DNA of 46,555 bases from CALZJC01 sp041574955 (GTDB lineage: Bacteria > Acidobacteriota > Thermoanaerobaculia > Multivoradales > JAHEKO01). The stretch is from the NCBI GenBank assembly GCA_041574955.1, contig JBFGNS010000011.1, positions 1 through 46,555 on the forward strand. Reading direction: 5' to 3'. The translations under genes were made by a program, and so were the position numbers. The notes below the pieces were generated by a model. It was not told where the DNA came from. It saw only the letters and a list, made by a program, of their open reading frames with translations, and did not search any database. Shown here one piece after another: positions 7,788 through 16,559 of the stretch. Numbering within the stretch: the stretch's first letter is position 1; the number at the start of each line of letters is the position of its first letter.

Positions 7788-9440
7788 TCAGCGGATGTAG
7801 CCCAGGGCGCGCAGGGTCTCGAGCGTCTCCTCGGACAGCTCGCGGTCGCGGCTTTCGGCCACCGGGGTGAACCGGTACTCGCTCAACCGGCGCAGCAGCC
7901 GGCGGGTGAGGTCGTGGCTGTCGCGGGCGATATCGTGCTGCGCCGCCGGATCGGCCGACAGGTCGTACAGCTCGGTGCGGCGCAGCCGGATGCCGCGCAG
8001 CTGGAACGACAGGCAGCGTGGGTCGTGGCCGACACCGAGCTCGAGCGGCGAGTCGCAGCCCGGGGTCTCGAGGACCACCTCGCGCCCGACCGCGGCGAGC
8101 GGCAGCTCGATCCGCACCGGCTGCCAGCCGGGGGTGGTGTCGAACGCCGCGACCTCTTCGCCGTCGCTGCGGACGCTCACCCGGCGCGGCACATGGAAGC
8201 TCTGCGCCTCGAACTCCAGCTCGGCGCGCGTGGCGTGGAAGCTGGTGGAGCCCAGCACCCAGGTGCCGCCGGGATCGGCCAGCGGCTCGAACAGGATCAG
8301 CTGGTAGACGGTGCCGTCCTGCTCGCGGAACAGCGCCCGCATCGAGTCGCGGTCGAGGTTCTCGCCGTAGGCCTCGTCGGCCAGCCGCGCGCTGGCGTCG
8401 GCCAGGTAGGGCATCAGGCTCCTGCCGGAGATCTCGGCCGGCGCTTCGACCCCGGCCAGCTCGCAGAGGGTGGGTGCCAGGTCGATCGCCTCGACCAGCG
8501 CCGGCACCCGCACTCCCCGCTCGAGGCCGGGGTGGACCACGATCAGCGGGATCGCGAGGTCCTCGGGGTAGACCTGGGTGTGCGCCAGCTTGCCGTGCTC
8601 GTAGAACGCCTCGCCGTGGTCGGAGGTGACGATCAGCGTCGTCTCGTCGGCCAGGCCGAGCTGCTCCACCCGCTGCCAGAACTGCGCCAGCACGTCGTCG
8701 ACGTAGCGGATCGAGCCGTCGTAGCCGGCGACCAGCCAGTCGACGATCTCGGGGGTGACCGCCAGCTCGCCGCGGTTCGCCGCGCGCAGGTTCTGGCCGT
8801 TCGACGCGAAGGCGCCGGGCGGCGGCTCGCCGGACCAGAACATGCCGGCGTAGTCGGGCGGCGGGGTGTAGGGATCGTGGATCGAGTAGGTGTGGAGAAA
8901 CAGGAAGAAGCGCTCGCCCTCCGCCAGCCCCTCGAGGAACTCCACCCCGCGGCGGAAGGTGCGCTCGACGTCGGTGTCGGCCTGGTAGCGCGTGTCGGTG
9001 AAACTCTCGAAGCCACGCGCGAAGCCGTAGCCGCCCGACATGAAGCCGCCCTCGGTGTGACCGGCGGTGCGCAGCCCGGCGGCGCGCAGCCGCTCGGGCA
9101 CGGTCTCGATCGCCTCAGCCAGCACGGTCTCGGGCCGGAAGACGCCGTGCTCCTGCGGGTACAGGCCGGTGAAGATCGACAGGTGGGAGGCCAGCGTGGA
9201 CGGGTACTGCGCCACCGCGCGCTCGAACACGGCGCCGCGCCCGGCCAGTGAATCGAGGAACGGGCTGGTGGGGCGCCGGTAGCCGTAGGTCCCCAGGTGA
9301 TCGGGTCGCAGGGCGTCGAGCGAGATCAGGATCACCCCGCGCGTCGGCCCGGGCGCCTCGCCCGCCGGCGCCGGCGGGCGGCAGCCGGCGGCGGCCAGGC
9401 CGCAGGCCAGCAGGCCCGAGAGGATCCGGAGTTTGGTCAT
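7788..9440 (-). CDS. Sulfatase-fold (alkaline phosphatase superfamily) lipoprotein
   Basis: A 550-residue exported hydrolase with a lipoprotein signal (lipobox LAAAGC, Cys about 20). The alkaline-phosphatase-superfamily core is clear: VILISLDALRPDHLGTYGY binds metal near the N-terminus, and VTSDHGEAFYEHGKLAH supplies the C-terminal metal ligands. At the nucleophile site the sequence is STLASHLS, aligning with the CxPxR formylglycine motif of true sulfatases as T-L-A-S-H; there is no Cys or Ser-x-Pro-x-Arg, so formylglycine chemistry is unlikely. It might be a phosphodiesterase or phosphotransferase. A jelly-roll-like insert sits around residues 370-470. The start at 9440 was chosen because it opens the signal peptide; the longer frame is non-sense. 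Confidence 0.85.
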   Translation of the reverse strand: MTKLRILSGLLACGLAAAGCRPPAPAGEAPGPTRGVILISLDALRPDHLGTYGYRRPTSPFLDSLAGRGAVFERAVAQYPSTLASHLSIFTGLYPQEHGVFRPETVLAEAIETVPERLRAAGLRTAGHTEGGFMSGGYGFARGFESFTDTRYQADTDVERTFRRGVEFLEGLAEGERFFLFLHTYSIHDPYTPPPDYAGMFWSGEPPPGAFASNGQNLRAANRGELAVTPEIVDWLVAGYDGSIRYVDDVLAQFWQRVEQLGLADETTLIVTSDHGEAFYEHGKLAHTQVYPEDLAIPLIVVHPGLERGVRVPALVEAIDLAPTLCELAGVEAPAEISGRSLMPYLADASARLADEAYGENLDRDSMRALFREQDGTVYQLILFEPLADPGGTWVLGSTSFHATRAELEFEAQSFHVPRRVSVRSDGEEVAAFDTTPGWQPVRIELPLAAVGREVVLETPGCDSPLELGVGHDPRCLSFQLRGIRLRRTELYDLSADPAAQHDIARDSHDLTRRLLRRLSEYRFTPVAESRDRELSEETLETLRALGYIR

Positions 9441-9517
9441 CGGCGAGCGGCGCGGCGAGCGGCGCGAGGCGGCGGGTAGGCTAGCATGGAGCCGCAGCGT
9501 CTCCCCGGCGCAACGCG

Positions 9518-10534
9518 ATGAGAGGCAAGCTCCCATACGTTCTGGCGGTGTGCGTCGCGCTCGCCGCCTTGCCCGCCGCCGGCGGCGAGACCGACCAGTA
9601 CCTCGCCTGGGGAGCGCCGATCGAGGACTCTGCCGAGGCGGTCAACGCCTACGTCAACCGCGGTTTCGAGAAGCGCCTGCAGCGGATCAACCGGCGTGGC
9701 GGCGAGCGGCTGGAGTGCGCCGACGTGCCGCCGCGGCTCTACCGCTACCTGTTCCACGGCCTGCTCAGCTCGCGGCTGCGCGACTTCCTGCACGACGATC
9801 CCAGCGTCGACCGGCACCCCGACGACGGCGTGCGCTACTGGCGCTACCTGCGCGACAGCGTGTTTCGCCAGCCGGCGTTCCCGTTCTTCATGCCGATGGC
9901 GCGCACCATCCGCATCGGCGAAGTGCGGATGGGCATCGACAAGATCAACCACGTGTTCGGCTTCGGCCGGCGCTACTACAACCACTACCTGCGCGCCCGG
10001 CGCAGCGGGGTCGACGAGCACGAGGCGGTGCGCCGCGCCGTGCTGTGGGGGCTCGGCATCGAGCGCTACTTCGTCGGCGGTCAGATCGACGGCATCCTGT
10101 CGTACGCCGATCTGGAGGCCAACTACCAGGGCATGCGGCTGGCGCGCGACCTGTGCGAGGCGCAGCCGCCGCACCTGGTCCAGGAGGACGGCCGCTGGCG
10201 GCTGGCGCGGCCGGTAGACCTGCGCGACTACGTCAACCCGCGGTTCGACGAGAGCTACAACCCGAACTTCTACATCTGGTGGCGCTGGCGGCAGGTGAAG
10301 CCGGAGCTGGAACGGGAGGTCTGCCCGCGCCTCGCCGAGCCGTGGGTGCGGCGGCAGTTCGCCGACTACCGCCGCGCCGATCGGCCGAGCGTCTCGGAAC
10401 GGCTGTTGTGGAGCCACCTGCCTGCCGACCACCTCGAGGCGCGGGAGCGCCAGTCGCTGGCCGGCGTCTGCCCGCCGCGGCTGGTGCGGGCGCTCGGCAC
10501 CGAGCCCCGTCCGACGCAGCTGTCGAGCCGCTAG
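9518..10534 (+). CDS. Exported protein of unknown function with GIDKINH motif
   Basis: A 338-residue protein with a cleavable signal peptide (YVLAVCVALAALPAAGG). The mature part is rich in Tyr, Arg and Trp. Recognisable blocks are RMGIDKINHVFGFGRRYYNH and ILSYADLEANYQGMRLARDL, reminiscent of the D-K-x-x-H block of DUF2279-like periplasmic proteins in proteobacteria; I do not assign a reaction. It is divergent from the sulfatase-fold lipoprotein (77-bp gap holding both promoters) and converges with the DUF885 peptidase gene. Confidence 0.65.
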   Translation: MRGKLPYVLAVCVALAALPAAGGETDQYLAWGAPIEDSAEAVNAYVNRGFEKRLQRINRRGGERLECADVPPRLYRYLFHGLLSSRLRDFLHDDPSVDRHPDDGVRYWRYLRDSVFRQPAFPFFMPMARTIRIGEVRMGIDKINHVFGFGRRYYNHYLRARRSGVDEHEAVRRAVLWGLGIERYFVGGQIDGILSYADLEANYQGMRLARDLCEAQPPHLVQEDGRWRLARPVDLRDYVNPRFDESYNPNFYIWWRWRQVKPELEREVCPRLAEPWVRRQFADYRRADRPSVSERLLWSHLPADHLEARERQSLAGVCPPRLVRALGTEPRPTQLSSR

Positions 10535-10543
10535 TGGCGGTCT

Positions 10544-12319
10544 TCAGGCGCCGCCGGTGCGCTCGGCGATGAACTGTTCGATCGCCGCCGCCAGCACCGG
10601 CAGCGGCACCGAGCCGTTGGCCAGCACGGCGTCGTGGAAGGCGCGCACGTCGAACCGCTCGCCGAGCTCGGCCTCGGCCCGCCGCCGCAGCCTCTTGATC
10701 TCGAGCTCGCCCAGCTTGTAGGCCAGCGCCTGGCCCGGCCAGGAGATGTAGCGGTCGGTCTCGGTGCGGATCTCGTGCAGCGGCAGGGCGGTGTTGGCGG
10801 CCAGGAAGTCCATCGCCTGCTGCCGGCTCCAGCCCATGGCGTGCAGCCCGGTGTCGACGACCAGCCGGCAGGCGCGCCACATCTCGTAGGTCAGCCGCCC
10901 GAAGTTGCTGTACGGGTCGGTGTAGAAGCCGGCCTCGAGCCCCAGCCACTCGGAGTACAGCCCCCAGCCCTCGCCGAACGCCGAGATGTAGGAGAAGCGG
11001 CGGAAGTTCGGCAGCCCCTCGAGCTCGCGGTTGAGCGCGATCTGCAGGTGGTGGCCGGGCACCGCCTCGTGCAGGCTGAGCGCCTCCAGGTTGTAGAGCG
11101 GGCGGCTCGACAGGTTGTAGGTGTTGACCCAGTAGTAGCCCGGCTGGGTGCTCCCCAGCGGCGCGCCGACGTAGCGCCCGCTGGTGTACTTGGGGGCGAT
11201 GTGGTCGGGCACCGGCGCCACGCCGTAGGGCAGCCGCGGCAGCTTGCCGAACAGCGCCGGCAGCTTGGCGTCCATCCGTTTGGCGATCCAGGAGGCCTCC
11301 TTGAGCAGCTCTTCCGGGGTTTCGGCGTAGAACCGCGGGTCGGTGCGGAGGAACTCCAGAAACTGGTCGAAGCTGCCCTCGAAGCCGGTTTCGGCGATAA
11401 CCGCGTCCATCTCTGCGCGGATGCGCGCCACCTCGGCGACACCGATCTGGTGGATCTCCTCCGGCGTCAGCTCGAGAGTGGTGAAGTGGCGGATGAGGAA
11501 GCGGTAGTAGTCGCGCCCGCCGGGCAGCTCGGAGGCGCCGAGCGTCTGCCGGGTGGCCGGCAGGTACTCGCCGAGCATGAAGTCGAGAAACGCCCGGTAG
11601 CCGGCCACCGCGCCGTCGCGCACCGCCGCGGCGCCGGCCTCGCGCAACCGCGCGTGCTCGCCGGCGGGGACGCTGGCGGGCAGCTCGGCGAACGGCTGCC
11701 AGAAGACGCTCTGCTCGACGTCGTCGACGACGTGGGTGGCGATGGTCACCTCGTAGCCGTCGAGCACCACGCGCGGCAGAGTCATGCCGGTGGCGATACC
11801 CTCGCGCATCAGCGCCATCTGCTCGCCGGCGTAGCGCGGCCAGGCCGCCAGGCGGGCGATGTAGTTCTCGTAGTCCCGGACGGTCGCCAGCGGCACCTCC
11901 TCGGGCAGCCGGGCGAAGCCGACGTGAAAGCCCGAGTCGGCGTTGATCGGCATGCGGTAGCCGCCAAACCGGAAGTCGAGCACCCGGTCCTCCAGCTGGC
12001 GGCGGAAGATGGCGGCGCTCACCCGGTCGCTGTCCGACAGCGCCGTGTGGTCGATCGCCGCCAGCTCGTCGAGCATCGACTGCCACAACGCTACCCGGCG
12101 CTCGAGATCGGCTTTGGAGCGCGACGGCAGCAGATGGTCGTACTCGTGGCGGCCGACCGAGGTGGCGAACAGCGGGTTCTCGCGCAGCCGCATCTCCCAT
12201 TCGCGCGCGAACAGCTCGTGCAACCGGGGCGCGGCATCGGATTCCGCGGCATCGGCGTGGGCGGCGAGCGGGATCGCCAGCAGCAGGATCAGGCACAGGG
12301 TGGTCGTCTGGCGCGGCAT
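10544..12319 (-). CDS. Exported DUF885 family zinc peptidase-like protein
   Basis: A 591-residue exported protein of the DUF885 family. The signal peptide is LCLILLLAIPLAAHA. The zinc site is LHEAVPGHHLQ at about residue 415, with a further Glu-containing helix FGEGWGLYSEWLG downstream, matching the HExxxH-type metallopeptidase pattern of the family. N-terminal sequence REWEMRLRENPLFATSVGRHEYD is also diagnostic. Members are carboxypeptidase-like enzymes in the envelope, often near other exported hydrolases. GAGGAGG stands 8 nt before the ATG. It is divergent from the ECF gene at 12387, sharing a 67-bp promoter region. Confidence 0.9.
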   Translation of the reverse strand: MPRQTTTLCLILLLAIPLAAHADAAESDAAPRLHELFAREWEMRLRENPLFATSVGRHEYDHLLPSRSKADLERRVALWQSMLDELAAIDHTALSDSDRVSAAIFRRQLEDRVLDFRFGGYRMPINADSGFHVGFARLPEEVPLATVRDYENYIARLAAWPRYAGEQMALMREGIATGMTLPRVVLDGYEVTIATHVVDDVEQSVFWQPFAELPASVPAGEHARLREAGAAAVRDGAVAGYRAFLDFMLGEYLPATRQTLGASELPGGRDYYRFLIRHFTTLELTPEEIHQIGVAEVARIRAEMDAVIAETGFEGSFDQFLEFLRTDPRFYAETPEELLKEASWIAKRMDAKLPALFGKLPRLPYGVAPVPDHIAPKYTSGRYVGAPLGSTQPGYYWVNTYNLSSRPLYNLEALSLHEAVPGHHLQIALNRELEGLPNFRRFSYISAFGEGWGLYSEWLGLEAGFYTDPYSNFGRLTYEMWRACRLVVDTGLHAMGWSRQQAMDFLAANTALPLHEIRTETDRYISWPGQALAYKLGELEIKRLRRRAEAELGERFDVRAFHDAVLANGSVPLPVLAAAIEQFIAERTGGA

Positions 12320-12386
12320 CGGCGGCCTCCTCGCTGGTTGTGGGGCCGGGCGGCGCGACCGTCCCGGCGGCCGGATATGGTAGCCG

Positions 12387-13031
12387 ATGAATAGCCCGGC
12401 CGCCCGGGCCGTACTGTCCTACGTGAACGCCGCCATGGCCATCGAAGCGCCTCTGGCAGCCACCGCCAGCGAGTCCGAGCTGGTGGCTCAGGCACGCGCC
12501 GGCGCCGCGCCGGCGCGCGAGGAGCTGGCCCGCCGCCACCGCGAGTCGGCCTACCTGCTGGGGCTGCACCTGACCGGCAACCGCGAGGACGCGCTCGACG
12601 TCGCGCAGGACGCGCTGCTGCGGTTCTTCGGCGCGCTCGACCGCTTCGACGAGCGGCGGCCGGTGCGGCCCTACCTGCTGCGCATCGTGCGCAACCGGGT
12701 GGCCGACCTGTGGCGCAGCCGGCGGGTGCGCCGTGCCGAGTCGCTGGACGACGCCGACCTGTCGCGCCAGATCGCCGACCAGCGGCCGGGCCCCGAGGAG
12801 ACGGCGCGCCAGGCCGAGCTGCGGCGGCGCGTGTGGCAGGCTCTGTCGCGGCTGCCGGCCGCCAAGCGGGAGATCCTGGTGCTGCGCGACTTCCACGATC
12901 TGGCCTACGCCGAGATCGCCAGGGTCCTGGACATCCCGATCGGCACGGTCATGTCGCGGCTGCACGCTGCCCGCCGGGCGCTGCGCGAGCTGCTCGCCGG
13001 CGACGCGCCGGCGGCTGGAGGAGGTGGCTGA
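12387..13031 (+). CDS. ECF-type RNA polymerase sigma factor
   Basis: A 214-residue RpoE-like sigma factor. Region 2 spans about residues 35-100 (REDALDVAQDALLRFFGALD, then RPYLLRIVRNRVADLWRSRR); region 4 spans about 145-200 (LSRLPAAKREILVLRDFHDL and AEIARVLDIPIGTVMSRLHA as the helix-turn-helix). TATGGT at 12376-12381 lies 5 nt before the ATG at 12387, fitting a near-leaderless start; an in-frame ATG at 12435 would remove 16 residues and is a fair alternative. Its stop overlaps the start of the zf-HC2 anti-sigma gene by one base (TGATG). Confidence 0.9.
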   Translation: MNSPAARAVLSYVNAAMAIEAPLAATASESELVAQARAGAAPAREELARRHRESAYLLGLHLTGNREDALDVAQDALLRFFGALDRFDERRPVRPYLLRIVRNRVADLWRSRRVRRAESLDDADLSRQIADQRPGPEETARQAELRRRVWQALSRLPAAKREILVLRDFHDLAYAEIARVLDIPIGTVMSRLHAARRALRELLAGDAPAAGGGG

Positions 13032-13474
13032 TGTCTACCGGTTGCGACCGCAGCTTCGAAGAGGCCCTGCTGACCGGCTACCTCGACGGCATGCTGACCC
13101 AGGGCGACCGGCAGCGGGTGGCGGTCCATCTCGAGGACTGCCAGATCTGCCGCCGGACAGTCGAGCAGATGCGTGAACTGAGGGAGGCTACGATGACGAC
13201 GAGATTCGCAACGCCACCGGACGACCAGTGGAACGAGGCGCCGCGCGGCGCCGCCAGCCGGCTGAGCTTCGGCCTCGGCTGGCTGGTGCTGGTGGTGTGG
13301 GTGGTGGGCGTCACCGGCTTTGCGCTCGGCCAGCTGTGGAGCAGCCCCGAGAGCCTGATCGAGAAGCTGCTGGTCTTCGGCGGCGTCAGCGGGGTGGTTC
13401 TGCTGTTCCTGTCGGTCTTGATCGACCGGCTCAAGACGATGTCGAGCGACCGCTACCGCGGGGTCGAGAAGTGA
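13031..13474 (+). CDS. zf-HC2 anti-sigma factor with two membrane segments
   Basis: A 147-residue protein. Residues 1-45 form a zinc-finger anti-sigma domain: LLTGYLDGMLTQGDRQRV then HLEDCQIC, the HxxxCxxC metal motif of ZAS-type anti-sigma factors. Two hydrophobic segments follow (LGWLVLVVWVVGVTGFALG and LVFGGVSGVVLLFLSVLI), so the C-terminus returns to the cytoplasm and there is almost no periplasmic sensor domain. It is translationally coupled to the ECF gene and should hold that factor at the membrane. Confidence 0.88.
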   Translation: MSTGCDRSFEEALLTGYLDGMLTQGDRQRVAVHLEDCQICRRTVEQMRELREATMTTRFATPPDDQWNEAPRGAASRLSFGLGWLVLVVWVVGVTGFALGQLWSSPESLIEKLLVFGGVSGVVLLFLSVLIDRLKTMSSDRYRGVEK

Positions 13475-13538
13475 CGCGGCGTGCGTGGGGCGAGTGCGCG
13501 GGCAACGGCCATCGGCCAGAAAGGAGGGGGGTGAAGCA

Positions 13539-13859
13539 ATGATCGTCTCGACCACGGGGTCCATCTCCGGCAAGCGGATCGTCCGCACCATCGGACTGGT
13601 GCGCGGCAACACCATCCGGGCGCGGCACATCGGGCGCGACATCACGGCGACGCTGCGCAACATCGTCGGCGGCGAGATCGCCGAGTACACCAAGCTGTTC
13701 GCCGAGGCGCGCGAGCAGGCGATCGACCGGATGGTGGAGGAGGCGACCGGCCTGGGCGCCAACGCCATCGTCGAGGTGCGCTTCTCCACCTCGATGGTGA
13801 TGAGCGCCGCCGCCGAGCTGCTGGCCTACGGTACCGCGGTGGTGGTGGAGCCGGAGTAG
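13539..13859 (+). CDS. YbjQ/UPF0145 family protein
   Basis: A 106-residue cytosolic protein of the YbjQ (DUF74) family, which forms pentameric rings and is annotated as a putative heavy-metal-binding domain. Diagnostic sequence is MIVSTTGSISGKRIVRTIGL at the start and EEATGLGANAIVEVRFSTSM in the middle. The start is decided by a very strong AAGGAGGGGG at 13521-13530, 8 nt before the ATG; an upstream in-frame ATG at 13485 adds unrelated residues. It probably follows in the ECF/anti-sigma transcription unit (64-bp gap). Confidence 0.88.
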   Translation: MIVSTTGSISGKRIVRTIGLVRGNTIRARHIGRDITATLRNIVGGEIAEYTKLFAEAREQAIDRMVEEATGLGANAIVEVRFSTSMVMSAAAELLAYGTAVVVEPE

Positions 13860-13923
13860 CGCTGGCCCGGCGCGCCCGGCGCGCTCCGCTGGGGCGTGAG
13901 ACAATCGGGTCGGTCCCGATCCG

Positions 13924-15246
13924 ATGAAGGCAGTCATCGTCACCTCACGGCTGGGGTACGGCCACACGCGCGCCGGCGAGGCGGTCGCCGCGGCGCTCAA
14001 CCGGCTCGACGGCGGTGCCGAGGTCGAGATGCTGGACTTCTGGTCTCTGATGGCGCCGAAGGTGTCGGCGGCGCTCAAGGCCACCTACCTGCGCCTGGTG
14101 TCCGAGGACCCCGAGGCGTACGAGCGGCTGTACCAGATCACCGAGCTGGAGTGGCAGGAGTGCTTCCGCTCGGGGCGGCTGCCGCCGCCGCTCGACGAGC
14201 TGGCGCGCGACCTGGTCGCCGGACAGTTCCCGGAGGCGGGTAGCCGGCTGCCGCTCGGCGGCGTCGAGACGCTCGACGAGACGCTGTTCGTGGCGCTGCT
14301 GCGCAGGTTCCTGGCGGAGCGCCAGCGGGCGCCGGGGCGGGTGATCGGCTGGGGCCTGGCGCTCGGCCTGCGCGCCCTGCTGATGGCGCGGCTGCTGCAT
14401 CGGCTGGAAGCGTCGGCGCCCGACGCGCTGATCGCCACCCAGATGCTGCCCGCCACCCTGCTGAGCTACATCCGCGACAACGGCGAGCTGGTCGAGGTGC
14501 CCTCGTTCGGTGTGCTGACCGACTACGGAGTGCACGACTTCTGGGCTCGCTCGGGCCTCGACTGGCTGTGCGTGCCGCACCCCGACCTGGCGGAGGTGCT
14601 GGCGGAGCGCGAGGCGGTCGGCTCGCGGGTGGTGACCACCGGCATGCCGCTGATGCCGGAGTTCGCCGAGCCGCCGGAGCCGGCGGCGGCCCGCCGCGCG
14701 CTCGGCCTGGCGGCCGGCCGGCCGACCCTGCTGGTGACCGGCGGCGCCTACGGCATCGGCGTGCGCGAGACCCTCGAGCGGCTGCTGGCGGCCGATCCCG
14801 GCTGGCAGATCGTGGCCACCACCGGCGGCGGCGACGAGCGGCTCGACCGCCTGGCCGGCGATCACTCCGGGCGCCTGTTGATGCTCGACTGGTGCCAGGA
14901 CATGGCGCGGGTCATGCGCGCTGCCGATCTGGTGGTGGGCAAGCCCGGCGGTCTGACGGTGAGCGAGGCGATGGCCTGCGGCAGGCCGTTCTTCGCCGCC
15001 TGCTCGCTGGCCGGCCAGGAGGGTCACAACGTGCGGTTCCTCGAGCGTCACGGCGCCGGCCGCCTGGTCGAGTCGGAGCGGCTGGTCGACACTCTGCAAG
15101 GCGTCCTGGCCGACGGCGAGCGGCTGGCGCGCATGCAGCGGCGGGCGCTGGCCGCGGGCCGGCGCGACGGCGCGGCGCGCATCGCCCGGCTGGTTGCCGA
15201 GGTGCGCGACGCGGGTCGACCGGCCGCCAGGCGGGCGGCACCCTGA
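13924..15246 (+). CDS. MGDG-synthase-like glycosyltransferase (GT28 family)
   Basis: A 440-residue GT-B glycosyltransferase. The N-terminal MKAVIVTSRLGYGHTRAGEA is the glycine-rich acceptor loop of the MGDG synthase/MurG-like group, and the C-terminal nucleotide-sugar half shows PTLLVTGGAYGIGVRETLER and LVVGKPGGLTVSEAMACGRP, the donor diphosphate-binding signature. Such enzymes put a hexose on diacylglycerol or a similar lipid at the inner leaflet. It is followed immediately by the YkoP-like gene and the TauE/SafE exporter in one coupled operon. GACAAT about 17 nt upstream of ATG may be its -10 box. Confidence 0.85.
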   Translation: MKAVIVTSRLGYGHTRAGEAVAAALNRLDGGAEVEMLDFWSLMAPKVSAALKATYLRLVSEDPEAYERLYQITELEWQECFRSGRLPPPLDELARDLVAGQFPEAGSRLPLGGVETLDETLFVALLRRFLAERQRAPGRVIGWGLALGLRALLMARLLHRLEASAPDALIATQMLPATLLSYIRDNGELVEVPSFGVLTDYGVHDFWARSGLDWLCVPHPDLAEVLAEREAVGSRVVTTGMPLMPEFAEPPEPAAARRALGLAAGRPTLLVTGGAYGIGVRETLERLLAADPGWQIVATTGGGDERLDRLAGDHSGRLLMLDWCQDMARVMRAADLVVGKPGGLTVSEAMACGRPFFAACSLAGQEGHNVRFLERHGAGRLVESERLVDTLQGVLADGERLARMQRRALAAGRRDGAARIARLVAEVRDAGRPAARRAAP

Positions 15247-15805
15247 GCCGGGCGGCGTGGCGGCTCGCCGCGCGCTTCTACCGCGTCGTCGACCGGGTGT
15301 ACCGGCGGCTGCACCGCCTCGAGCCGGTCGGCCGGCTGCTGTGGATCGGGCGCTCGGTCTACCACGGGCCGCGCCGTACGCTGGCCGACGGCACGGTGGT
15401 GGAGCCCGGCGCCCGGATCGGCACCCTGCACTTCGACAACCAGTTCCTGGGCGACGAGAGCGGCGCCGCGGAGTCGGCCGCCGCCAGCGGCATCCGCTTC
15501 GCCAGGAGCTTCTTCCCGGCGTTCCGGGAGCTGGCCCGGCGCGCCGACCAGGATCCCGGCTGGCGGAGCGTCGCCGCGTTCCGCGGCGTCGGCTGGTTTC
15601 CGCCCCACGGCGAGAAGTTCGGTTTCGAGTACCAGCGGCTTCCCGACGGCGCGCGCACCCGCTGGCTGCGCTGGCACATCGCCAACCTGGTCTCGGCCTA
15701 CAACCCGGCGGCGGGGCGGCGGGAGCGCGCCCGGCTGTGGCCGATGGAGATCTGGCTGTCGCGCCGGCGGCTGCTCGACAGCTTCCGCCGCAGCGCGGGC
15801 AGGCG

Positions 15806-15809
<4 letters not shown>
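15243..15809 (+). CDS. YkoP-like domain protein (probable CTG start)
   Basis: A 188-residue protein. The block RVYRRLHRLEPVGRLLWIGR, then GPRRTLADGTVVEPGARIG and LHFDNQFL, is typical of the YkoP-like domain found next to polysaccharide deacetylases and glycosyltransferases in Firmicutes and others. No ATG, GTG or TTG occurs in frame near the beginning of this conserved sequence; the best candidate start is CTG at 15243, overlapping the upstream stop as CTGA. The end overlaps the next gene as ATGA. Function is unknown; context suggests lipid or cell-wall sugar metabolism. The start coordinate is the uncertain part. Confidence 0.7.
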
Positions 15810-16534
<725 letters not shown>

Positions 16535-16559
16535 GGCGACGGCGTGAGAGGATCGCCCG

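Noticed and set aside
10233..12965. A 910-codon minus-strand open frame across the DUF885 gene and the second ECF gene
   Set aside because: Low-complexity Arg/Ala/Gln-rich translation in the wrong frame; the DUF885 and ECF frames explain the region with clear domains.
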